In this document: positions 1 through 6,073 of the stretch, one piece after another
Layout: the number at the start of each line of letters is the position of its first letter
Position numbering within the stretch: position 1 is the stretch's first letter
Assembly: GCA_944363655.1 (NCBI GenBank)
Contig: CALVUU010000071.1
Location: forward strand, 1-6,991
Source: an uncultured Bacilli bacterium
GTDB taxonomy: Bacteria > Bacillota_I > Bacilli_A > RF39 > UBA660
Direction of reading: 5' to 3'
DNA length: 6,991 nt
The notes under the pieces: model-generated
Database searches by the model: none
Seen by the model: only the letters and a program-made list of their open reading frames with translations
Told to the model about the DNA's origin: nothing
Made by a program: the position numbers and the translations under genes

Positions 1-127
1 TTTTGAAGCGGCGCGTGGCGCCAACACGGGGCGGGACCTCAAACCAAGAAAGAACTAGTATATTTAAACTAGAGTTATCAGTCCCGGAGTAGATATAATA
101 TCTACATATATATTATATCCACCAGTA
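1..127 (-). ncRNA. Candidate structured non-coding RNA or leader, 5' part, cut by window edge
   Basis: A leftward transcript from the promoter at 133-161 would start near 126-127 and run off the window. It has no usable open frame: the ATG inside the AT-rich hairpin is followed at once by TAG. Bases 8-40 are about 80% G+C (27 of 33), in sharp contrast to the AT-rich surroundings. Visible pairings are 10-14 with 18-22 (GGCGC/GCGCC, 3-nt loop), 32-37 with 81-86 (six G/C-rich pairs), and nested within that 55-59 with 68-72. Bases 89-105 form one AT hairpin, while 92-101 with 110-119 form a competing one. GC-rich nested helices behind a strong promoter in an AT-rich genome are typical of structured RNA. 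I do not recognise the family: no T-box, tmRNA, SRP, RNase P or common riboswitch core motif is visible. It could also be a long 5' leader of a gene beyond the edge, or the RNA end of a transposon. Confidence 0.4.
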
Positions 128-132
128 ATTAA

Positions 133-161
133 ATTATACCATTTAATTTATCACTTGTAAA
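133..161 (-). promoter_or_regulatory. Strong sigma-A type promoter directed left
   Basis: On the minus strand, TTTACA (161-156) and a perfect TATAAT (138-133) are separated by 17 bases, with an extended -10 TG at 141-140 (TGG-TATAAT). This is close to a full consensus. It lies between the stop of the HD-DUF4176 gene and the GC-rich left edge, so it would give an independent transcript starting near 126-127. The -10 sits inside an AT-rich inverted repeat (128-134 with 141-147), which may be chance at this base composition. Confidence 0.75.
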
Positions 162-174
162 TAGGTTTTTACAA
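155..174 (-). other. Weak AT-rich hairpin after the last operon gene
   Basis: TTGTAAA (155-161) is the exact inverse of TTTACAA (168-174), with a 6-nt loop, starting two bases after the stop codon of the HD-DUF4176 gene. There is no U-tract behind it on the minus strand and it overlaps the -35 box of the next promoter, so it is a poor intrinsic terminator. The operon may read through into the left-edge RNA region. Confidence 0.3.
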
Positions 175-175
175 T

Positions 176-943
176 TTAAATTAAAGCATCAATATTATCA
201 TATGGCTCTACTTTTACAGGATTAATATCTTTTATAGCTTGAATCATATCAAGTATTTTTTCATTAAATACTTGTTCTTCTTCATTTTCATACCCTGAAT
301 AAAATACTTGTTCTATTTGAGAATGATTAAATAAAGCTGTTTGGCTACTTGATAAAAATCCTTCTGGAAACATACAGCCGGCGTAATCAAACATAATACT
401 TTGCTGTGAATCAGGTACTGCACAATAACCAGTAATCATAAGTTTCTTACTTGCTCCTTTAAGCATTACTACTGTTCCAATTGGTAAATATTTATCTTTA
501 ATCTTATCAGTTTCACTAGCCTTTAATATTTCTAAAGCTTTAGAATATTTTTGACTGAATTTTTCAATTAATTCAGGATTATTTCTTACTCTAGTTAAAT
601 CAGAATTATGTTCTATATCTGCGATTTTAACTTTTCTAGCAATAGGATTTTTAGCAACATTTCTAATATAATCTAAATAATCAACATCATCTTCATGAGT
701 TAAGCATTTTAGTGCTCCGATTACTTTATCATTAAATCCCATTTCTTTTAAGTTATCTATGGTAACATCTGTATCTTCCACTACATCATGAAGCAGGGCA
801 ACAACAGTTGAATCTTCATCAGGCATTTTATCTGCCACTAATATAGGATGAATAATATAAGGCATATCTGCTTTATCCACCATATCTTTATGTTTTTCAT
901 AAGCAAGTTTCATAGCTTTTTCCGTATTATTAGTATAAATCAT
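176..943 (-). CDS. SpoT/MESH1-like HD hydrolase fused to a C-terminal DUF4176 domain
   Basis: 255 residues in two parts. Residues 1 to about 125 are a small RelA/SpoT-type HD phosphohydrolase: H18, PYIIHP with H32, the catalytic LHDVVEDT with H52-D53 and E56-D57, and KIADIEHN with D109 and H112-N113. Enzymes of this family hydrolyse (p)ppGpp or related nucleotides using a divalent metal. There is no synthetase, TGS or ACT domain. Residues ~150-235 (KYLPIGTVVMLKG onward) are a DUF4176 domain, closely similar to the 92-aa protein encoded at 5299-5577; DUF4176 genes are typical of Firmicutes type VII effector operons. The start is ATG with AAAAGGA nine bases upstream. It is the last operon gene, 39 bases after the 119-aa gene, with no terminator between. 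No signal peptide or membrane segment is seen, so it is probably cytosolic. An antidote or effector-linked regulatory role is inference; the true substrate is unknown. Confidence 0.85.
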   Translation of the reverse strand: MIYTNNTEKAMKLAYEKHKDMVDKADMPYIIHPILVADKMPDEDSTVVALLHDVVEDTDVTIDNLKEMGFNDKVIGALKCLTHEDDVDYLDYIRNVAKNPIARKVKIADIEHNSDLTRVRNNPELIEKFSQKYSKALEILKASETDKIKDKYLPIGTVVMLKGASKKLMITGYCAVPDSQQSIMFDYAGCMFPEGFLSSSQTALFNHSQIEQVFYSGYENEEEQVFNEKILDMIQAIKDINPVKVEPYDNIDALI

Positions 944-982
944 TTTATCAAATCCTTTTCTATTATTTTTCTTCTTGAATTT

Positions 983-1342
983 CTATAATGTTTTTTTTTG
1001 AGTTGGCAGTAAATCTGTAATTTCAATCGAATTATTTCTGCTAATTAAGGAAATAGTATTATCATTAGAATCAACTACTAATTGTGCGCCTATTTCATTT
1101 AAGGAAAATGAAACTGATGACATGTTTGCCATTATATTCTGATAATTTTCAACAAAAGATTCGACAGAATAATATCCACTAACAGTACCTAAACTCACAT
1201 CATTAACTTCGTAAACATAAATACTAGTTATATTTAGTTGGCCAGACAAAATATAATTTATAAGTTGATAAATACCATCTGGGTAATCGTATATCTTATA
1301 ATAAACTCCCTTTCTTTCAAATTCATATTTTTTTTCAAACAT
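983..1342 (-). CDS. Hypothetical protein directly downstream of the effector; candidate immunity protein
   Basis: About 119 residues, of no family I recognise. It is acidic-to-neutral and rich in Tyr, Ser, Asn and Ile, with no signal peptide and no membrane span; the alternating pattern suggests mixed alpha/beta. The likely start is ATG at 1342: AGGAGG (1359-1354) lies 11 bases before it, whereas the in-frame TTG at 1351 would be only 2 bases from that site. The effector's TAG stop overlaps the same Shine-Dalgarno sequence, so the two genes are tightly spaced and probably translationally coupled. Position right after a polymorphic effector is where cognate immunity genes normally sit; that is the only basis for the immunity suggestion. 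Its last codons contain a run of nine A residues on the coding strand. It could instead be another accessory protein. Confidence 0.7.
   Translation of the reverse strand: MFEKKYEFERKGVYYKIYDYPDGIYQLINYILSGQLNITSIYVYEVNDVSLGTVSGYYSVESFVENYQNIMANMSSVSFSLNEIGAQLVVDSNDNTISLISRNNSIEITDLLPTQKKTL
991..999 (-). repeat. A9 homopolymer tract at the 3' end of the 119-aa gene
   Basis: Nine consecutive A on the coding strand, covering the Gln-Lys-Lys-Thr codons just before the stop. Loss of one A would extend the protein by 16 codons and place its TGA stop in a 4-base ATGA overlap with the start of the HD-DUF4176 gene. Gain of one A would add about nine residues. Confidence 0.9.
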
Positions 1343-1357
1343 TTTAATCAATTCCTC

Positions 1358-4300
1358 CTATTTATATACTATTTTTATATTATCCAAAAAATTTATTTGG
1401 TTTTCTTTAATCTCTTCACTAATTTTACCATCTCTAAAATCATCTTCTATTGTTTTAATATTTTTGTTTCTATAGTTTTCTATTTGCATCTCATAAAAAC
1501 TAGCAAGTTGTGTTCCTTCAGCTTCTTTTGGAAGTACTAATTCAAATCTTTTAACAGGAATATGTGTATAAGTTAATACTTCTCCAAATCTTTCAAATAT
1601 TGCACTCAAAGAACTTGCCGGATATTGATTAGGATGTTTAAGGCTAGCAGAAGCCACATATTCTATTCCATTACGATTTGAACTAAAATATACATTCATT
1701 TCTCCAGCATGAACGCCCTTACTATAAGAATTAGTAATTTCTATTTGTTTTCCATCACTAGAAATTTTTGGGCTTCCATCATTATTATAAACCAAATCTG
1801 AAAAATTTTGAACTTCTTTTCCACTATCTACTGGATCATCATATGATTTTCTAGGATTATTATTTACAATTACAGTATACGAGCCATCTTGCATAGCCGT
1901 TCCAATATCTTTTGCTAATACAACATCAGCCATTGCATCGGAATCCCTTATCGCAAATGCTTCTTCTTGTAATCTTAAAAATTGTTCTGGATCATTTATT
2001 AATTGTCTAATAGAATCTCCATCAAATGTAATTTGTGTTGGCATTTCAATTAATCCTAATCCTTCTTGATTATTATAAAACTCAACTGTTTTTTCCAATA
2101 TATCTACAGCTTCCAACCATTCTTCTGCTAAAGAAAAATGACCAATTCCAGATGTTGACTTACTATGAGACATTGCAAGTAGTGCCACAACATCTTTGTT
2201 AATGTAACTAGGCAAAAGATTTTCTGTTGACAAAATTGTAATAGCTGAATTCAAAGGATGGCAAATACGAACTATCTGATCAATTGCATCATCACTATCA
2301 AAATTATTTCTATATTGTTCTAAATCATAAATTGATAAAACCGAATCTTTTAAATGTAGTCCATCTAAACCAGCTTTCTTTAATATACTAAAAACTTTAC
2401 TATTGACATAAGCAAGACCGCCTTTCATTCCATAGTCATGAGCAAAAGCAGCATATAATGCTTCTTCTGCATCTATTCCATCGAGTGATTTAACCAATCT
2501 ATAAGCATATTCTGCTACAGCAGTTGAATGTTTTATACCATGTTCCCTAAAAAGTTGGAAAAAGTTATTATACATTGTTTGAGCCACAATTCCGCCTTCT
2601 TTATATATTTCAATTGAACTATTAATAAATCTTCCAATTCCATTATCTGTCGGGATTATTTCATAATCAATTATATAATCATATTGTTTTTCGCTCAAAC
2701 CTTTAAGAAATTCTATAGCATCTCCTATATCATTTCGATTTATAACCTCAGATACTACATATTTGAAGTTTGGGTCATCAACAGAAATATTTTTAATAAT
2801 ACTTCCAGAATCAGATGCTTGAAAAATCTCATCAACTATGTCTTTTGCCGATTTTATCATTGCCACTTCACCTACACTACTTGACAAGTCTATTAATACA
2901 TCATTTGGTAATTCTTGTGGAGTTACATTTGGATTTGATGCATTACTTGCTGTAGTGGCTTTTATTGGGTCATCAAATAAATCACTCGGTAATTCTTTTA
3001 TAGTCACTTCTGGTGTTGATGATGTACTTGATTCATATATCTTTGATGGTCCATATAATATATCATCTGGTAATGACCCTGTAAATGTTGGTTTCTTCCT
3101 TGGTGTATCTATTAATACATCATTTGGTAATGCTTCTGGAGTTACATTTGGATTTGATGCACTACTTGTTGTTGTTTTTATTGGGTCATCAAATAAATCA
3201 CTTGGTAATTCTTTTATAGTCACTTCTGGTGTTGCTGATGTACTTGATTCATATATTTTTGATGGTCCATATAATATATCATCTGGTAATGTTCCTGTAA
3301 ATGTTGGCCTCTTCCTTGGAGAATCTATTAATACATCATTTGGTAATACTTCTGGAGTTACATTTGGATTTGATGATGCGCTTACTTCAGATAATCTTGT
3401 TGGTTCTCCAAATATATTATTTGAAATTTGTTCTAATTTACTAGGTCTTCTTATTGTAGCTTCTTGTGTTGCACTACCATGTAAATCACTTAAAGCAGTT
3501 TCTGATGAACTCGAGTTATTTTGTCTTAATACTTTATTCAAATCAAAGGCTTCTCCTAAAACTGAACCAATTCCAGCAATACCAGCTTGAGTTAATACTG
3601 AAGTAAAACCACCATTTTGTTCCCAAGCTTCACTAAAACTAACACCATCAGCAAGTGTTGTAACAGCAGACTGAAAAGGAACTTCAACAACACCAGTTAA
3701 AGTATCTGATGCAACACGAAGACCAGAAACCGCTAATTTTTGAGCGGCAGTATTAGTAATATTTGATGTAATACTATTAAATGTGCTAGTTCCAATTTTA
3801 GCACCAACTGCATATTGCAACCCTTCCCATAAACCATATACTGCCCCTAAAGCTAACCCTTTAGCGGTATTAGATTCATTTAAACCACCAAAAACAGGGT
3901 TATTTCCATAACTATCAGTAACTGAATAATCATTACTACCATTCTTAGTAACAGTAAATGTTATATCCATTTGATTACCTTCTTCATCAAGAAATGTTTG
4001 GGTAAAGTCTCTCGAATCTCCAATATTTAGATTTTCTAAATCTAAATATTGATTGTAATCTAGAGCAATATTCATTGTATTTACTCCGTCATAAGAAATA
4101 GTGAAACTGGTTTCATTCCATTCTTGAGCAGTATATCTAGAAAGACCTGTTGCAGCAGCAGTTCCACCTAAAACTAAAGGAGTAGCAGTACCAAAAGTAA
4201 CTACACTCAAACCAACTACACCTGCGGCATAGCCAACTCCTTCTAAAATTTGACAACCCATGCCATCAGATTTAAAAAAGCCAAAAGCATGTTCATCTAA

Positions 4301-5275
4301 ATATTGACCAAATTCAGTAGCATATAATGCATCATAAATTTTATCAGTCCAATTATAAGATACCGCTGCTTTTGCATCATCCCATAAAAGATTAGTATAA
4401 ACTAATCCTTCTTGATCATTAAAGACACAATTCCAACCATCAACTACTAAAGTTCCAACTGAGACAATACCAGCTCCCGCTAAAAGTAATAAGTCCCCAA
4501 CTGACTCAACTAAACTAACTATACCTTTAGATAGGGATATTACCGCATTATTGACACTTGCTTCAACTGAAGCTAAAGCATTATTAATTGTTTCATAAGC
4601 CTCACTGGCCCAAGAAGTAATGGAATTCCAAGCATTAGATAAAAATGCTCCTGTTGAATTAAGAACATTAGATGACATATCTTTTACTTCTGTTGCTTTT
4701 TCACTTACCCAATTAGATGCCGTATTCCAAGCATTACTTATCCATGCCCCCGTATCTTTTGCGGCATTACTAACCCAATTAGTAAACCTAGACCAAAGGC
4801 TTTGCGTATTACTACTAGTTGTCGCACCAGTTGCTGAAGTATCCATATTATTAAGATTTGTCTGAGATGTACCAACGTTTCCAGTAGCATCCGCTCCAGC
4901 TTGCGAAGCAAATCCTCCAGCTACTGCTGCACCAACAGCTATAGCTCCTGCCGTAGCACCAGCATTGGAATCTTTAAAGTTATCCATTATCTCTTCTGGT
5001 TTAATTCCATTATCTATTAAAGAATTTTCAACTTCTTCAATATTATTATTATAATCTATCCACCAAACATTAATATTATAATATCCTTTTTTTATTTTAT
5101 CATAAAGACCATTTAAGGTTTTAGACATTTGCTCTACATAATAATCACTACAATGAGGAATATAACTAGTAAAAAAATAGTTATAAGTAGAGTTGTTAAA
5201 ATTATCTTTTTCAACACTAAATTCTTCTTGATATTGTTTTAAAAGAGTAATATTAACATTATTAACTCCACTCAT
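1358..5275 (-). CDS. Large modular type VII secretion effector-like protein with HD phosphohydrolase domain
   Basis: 1305 residues. Residues 1-95 are a helical WXG-like segment (N-V-W-W at 69-72), the likely secretion-targeting part; it does not look like a full ~200-residue LXG domain. Then come a Gly/Ala-rich linker (104-135), Trp-rich amphipathic helices with a direct repeat (175-192 and 208-225), hydrophobic stretches (~250-280, 343-378, 470-495), a beta-rich stretch (~388-465) and an Ala/Gly-rich helical region to ~575. Residues 635-796 are 2.2 copies of a ~72-residue Pro-rich repeat with seven LPxD motifs. Residues ~885-1120 carry an HD phosphohydrolase signature: H916 (HSTAVAEYA), H946-D947 (FAHDYG), H1006 (CHP), H1037 (SHS) and D1111/D1113. 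Residues ~1140-1305 match nothing I know. The ATG is preceded by AAAGGA at nine bases. Small WXG partners and DUF4176 lie upstream; candidate immunity lies downstream. Toxicity and secretion are inferred. There is no signal peptide or LPxTG anchor, so the alternatives are a cell-associated or structural protein. Confidence 0.8.
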   Translation of the reverse strand: MSGVNNVNITLLKQYQEEFSVEKDNFNNSTYNYFFTSYIPHCSDYYVEQMSKTLNGLYDKIKKGYYNINVWWIDYNNNIEEVENSLIDNGIKPEEIMDNFKDSNAGATAGAIAVGAAVAGGFASQAGADATGNVGTSQTNLNNMDTSATGATTSSNTQSLWSRFTNWVSNAAKDTGAWISNAWNTASNWVSEKATEVKDMSSNVLNSTGAFLSNAWNSITSWASEAYETINNALASVEASVNNAVISLSKGIVSLVESVGDLLLLAGAGIVSVGTLVVDGWNCVFNDQEGLVYTNLLWDDAKAAVSYNWTDKIYDALYATEFGQYLDEHAFGFFKSDGMGCQILEGVGYAAGVVGLSVVTFGTATPLVLGGTAAATGLSRYTAQEWNETSFTISYDGVNTMNIALDYNQYLDLENLNIGDSRDFTQTFLDEEGNQMDITFTVTKNGSNDYSVTDSYGNNPVFGGLNESNTAKGLALGAVYGLWEGLQYAVGAKIGTSTFNSITSNITNTAAQKLAVSGLRVASDTLTGVVEVPFQSAVTTLADGVSFSEAWEQNGGFTSVLTQAGIAGIGSVLGEAFDLNKVLRQNNSSSSETALSDLHGSATQEATIRRPSKLEQISNNIFGEPTRLSEVSASSNPNVTPEVLPNDVLIDSPRKRPTFTGTLPDDILYGPSKIYESSTSATPEVTIKELPSDLFDDPIKTTTSSASNPNVTPEALPNDVLIDTPRKKPTFTGSLPDDILYGPSKIYESSTSSTPEVTIKELPSDLFDDPIKATTASNASNPNVTPQELPNDVLIDLSSSVGEVAMIKSAKDIVDEIFQASDSGSIIKNISVDDPNFKYVVSEVINRNDIGDAIEFLKGLSEKQYDYIIDYEIIPTDNGIGRFINSSIEIYKEGGIVAQTMYNNFFQLFREHGIKHSTAVAEYAYRLVKSLDGIDAEEALYAAFAHDYGMKGGLAYVNSKVFSILKKAGLDGLHLKDSVLSIYDLEQYRNNFDSDDAIDQIVRICHPLNSAITILSTENLLPSYINKDVVALLAMSHSKSTSGIGHFSLAEEWLEAVDILEKTVEFYNNQEGLGLIEMPTQITFDGDSIRQLINDPEQFLRLQEEAFAIRDSDAMADVVLAKDIGTAMQDGSYTVIVNNNPRKSYDDPVDSGKEVQNFSDLVYNNDGSPKISSDGKQIEITNSYSKGVHAGEMNVYFSSNRNGIEYVASASLKHPNQYPASSLSAIFERFGEVLTYTHIPVKRFELVLPKEAEGTQLASFYEMQIENYRNKNIKTIEDDFRDGKISEEIKENQINFLDNIKIVYK
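1916..2623 (-). other. HD phosphohydrolase domain region of the 1305-aa protein
   Basis: Residues ~885-1120. The order of metal ligands H916, H946-D947, H1006, H1037, then D1111/D1113 fits the H...HD...H...H...D pattern of HD enzymes that bind two metals. The spacing of 30 residues between the first His and the HD pair is normal. It differs clearly from the RSH-type HD domain at the end of the operon, lacking the HDVVEDT and DxxHN motifs, so the two are not duplicates of each other. The substrate could be a cyclic dinucleotide, a nucleotide or another phosphoester and cannot be told from the motifs. Confidence 0.7.
2888..3373 (-). repeat. In-frame tandem repeat, ~216-219 bp units, 2.2 copies
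   Basis: Units begin at residues 635, 707 and 780 (SNPNVTP), with periods of 72 and 73 residues. The last unit stops after the first motif (NDVLID). Each full unit carries three LPxD-type motifs: LPNDVL, LPDDIL and LPSDLF. Motif starts are at residues 644, 663, 690, 716, 735, 762 and 789. Long stretches are nearly identical at the DNA level, implying recent duplication or recombination within the gene. The composition (Pro, Ser, Thr, Asp) suggests an extended linker between the hydrophobic N-terminal half and the HD domain. Confidence 0.92.
4601..4753 (-). repeat. Trp-rich 33-residue direct repeat
   Basis: Residues 175-192 and 208-225 match at most positions, with the shared core SNAWN followed by a second Trp. 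A weaker third version precedes them at 158-174 (W161, W167). This predicts amphipathic helices with regularly spaced Trp (W178, W183, W189, W216, W222), ahead of hydrophobic stretches. Confidence 0.75.
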
Positions 5276-5298
5276 AACTCTTATTCCTTTCTTTAATT

Positions 5299-5577
5299 TT
5301 ATTTATTTTTATTTAATAATTCCTTTAACTTTATTTTAAAATTCTTTTCTTCATCATCAATTAACCCCATATGATATACTTTATCAATCTGTTCATGATC
5401 AAATAATAGCGTTTGATTTGATGAAATAAATCCCTCTGGATATAAACATCCAGAATAATCATATATTTTGTCTTGATTATCCTGCGATATTGCACAAAAG
5501 CCTGTAATCATAGCCCTTTTCTTTCCCCCTTTTAACATTACTACTGTTCCAATTGGTAAATACTTTTCCTCAATCAT
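5299..5577 (-). CDS. DUF4176 family protein, type VII effector accessory (chaperone-type) protein
   Basis: 92 residues, almost entirely one DUF4176 domain: KYLPIGTVVMLKGG at 5-18, then MITGFCAI, IYDYSGCLYPEGFISS and a helical Lys/Glu-rich tail. DUF4176 genes commonly sit just upstream of LXG-type effector genes in Firmicutes, and work on streptococcal LXG effectors points to a chaperone-like role for such small proteins; I apply that here by analogy. The start is ATG with AAAGGAG seven bases upstream; the upstream gene's TGA overlaps that site. The stop is 23 bases from the effector start. The same domain recurs fused to an HD hydrolase at 176-943, and the two genes share 27 identical bases, so one arose by duplication within this locus or both by exchange. 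No signal peptide or membrane segment is seen. Confidence 0.85.
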   Translation of the reverse strand: MIEEKYLPIGTVVMLKGGKKRAMITGFCAISQDNQDKIYDYSGCLYPEGFISSNQTLLFDHEQIDKVYHMGLIDDEEKNFKIKLKELLNKNK

Positions 5578-5590
5578 TTTATAACTCCTT

Positions 5591-6016
5591 TCATATTAAT
5601 CCATTTACTTGTCTTTCAAGTACTTCCATTCTATTTTCATTAGAATTTATTTGACCTTTATTATTATTGATTTTTCTTTCTATGCTTACATTCTTTTCAT
5701 TATCATCATTATATAAATCCCTTTGTAAACTTTTATTAGTTGCTAACAAATTTTGATTTTGCTTTGCTAATTCCTGATATTCTTCAATATAATTACAAGC
5801 TAGTTTATAATCTTCTAACTTACCTTCTAAATCTTTATATCTAACATTAATAAGTTTCTGTAAAGCTTCTTTTAATATTGGTTGAGAATCACTTTGCCAC
5901 ACATTGGGATTAGAAATATTATTTATAAGTTCTTTACTCCGAGAATAATTGATTCGATCTTCACAATTATTTAAAGCATTTCTTAAACTAGTAACATTAA
6001 CATTTTCAAACGCCAT
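5591..6016 (-). CDS. WXG-like coiled-coil protein, probable effector secretion partner
   Basis: 141 residues, predicted nearly all helical. The N-terminal ~60 residues resemble a WXG100 helix pair with a degenerate turn, NPNVWQSDS (W40; Ser where WXG has Gly). Residues ~60-141 are rich in Lys, Glu, Asn and Gln with heptad-like Leu/Ile spacing, which suggests a coiled coil. Its first residues (NVNVTSL) echo the effector N-terminus (NVNITLL), and both have a Trp after a short N-x-N-V stretch, so the two may be structurally related pairing partners. In LXG systems, small helical partners of this kind (Lap proteins, e.g. DUF3130, DUF5082 or DUF5344 types) bind the effector N-terminus for export; I cannot assign it to one of those families. 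The start is ATG with GGGAGG six bases upstream. It lies after the 6038-6092 hairpin region and just before the DUF4176 gene, which it nearly abuts. Confidence 0.75.
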   Translation of the reverse strand: MAFENVNVTSLRNALNNCEDRINYSRSKELINNISNPNVWQSDSQPILKEALQKLINVRYKDLEGKLEDYKLACNYIEEYQELAKQNQNLLATNKSLQRDLYNDDNEKNVSIERKINNNKGQINSNENRMEVLERQVNGLI

Positions 6017-6037
6017 ACATCCTCCCTACATAAATAC

Positions 6038-6073
6038 CTTAATAAATGAGTATATTCATACCCACTTATTAAG
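6038..6073 (-). other. Long intercistronic hairpin (16 bp stem, 4-nt loop)
   Basis: Arms 6038-6053 and 6058-6073 pair along all 16 positions with loop 6054-6057. Two pairs are G-U only if the minus strand is the RNA; on the plus strand they would be A-C mismatches. The structure therefore fits the operon transcript. There is no U-tract behind it, so it is more likely an mRNA processing or stability element, or a partial attenuator, between the WXG100 genes and the effector genes than a full terminator. Confidence 0.65.

Noticed and set aside
119..124. CCACCA as the 3' end of a tRNA or tmRNA on the plus strand
   Set aside because: There is no T-arm (GTTCRANYC-type) sequence, acceptor stem or cloverleaf upstream; the flanking AT repeats do not fit.
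960..1015. Internal promoter before the HD-DUF4176 gene (TTTACT, 17 bases, CATTAT)
   Set aside because: Only four of six matches in each box within an AT-rich gene end; not better than expected by chance.
1343..1351. TTG start at 1351 for the gene at 983-1342
   Set aside because: AGGAGG would be only two bases from TTG; the in-frame ATG at 1342 has a usable 11-base spacing.
1238..1540. Plus-strand open frame rich in Phe, Ile and Tyr
   Set aside because: It spans the junction of two well-supported minus-strand genes; the apparent membrane-like composition is the complement of Lys/Asn/Glu-rich codons.
2888..3373. CRISPR-like array
   Set aside because: The repeats are ~216-219 bp, tandem and in frame with the coding sequence, with no spacer pattern.
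2838..3590. Plus-strand open frame of 250 codons
   Set aside because: It lies opposite the repeat region of the 1305-aa gene; its repetitive peptide is just the reverse reading of the tandem repeats, and it has no convincing ribosome site or family match.
4620..4865. Plus-strand open frame opposite the effector's N-terminal third
   Set aside because: Antisense to a strong coding region, with no ribosome site; the same holds for 2684-2884 and 5949-6152.
4990..5275. LXG-domain call for the effector N-terminus
   Set aside because: The helical, Trp-containing segment is only ~95 residues and is followed by a Gly/Ala linker; the ~200-residue LXG layout is not visible, so only WXG-like is claimed.
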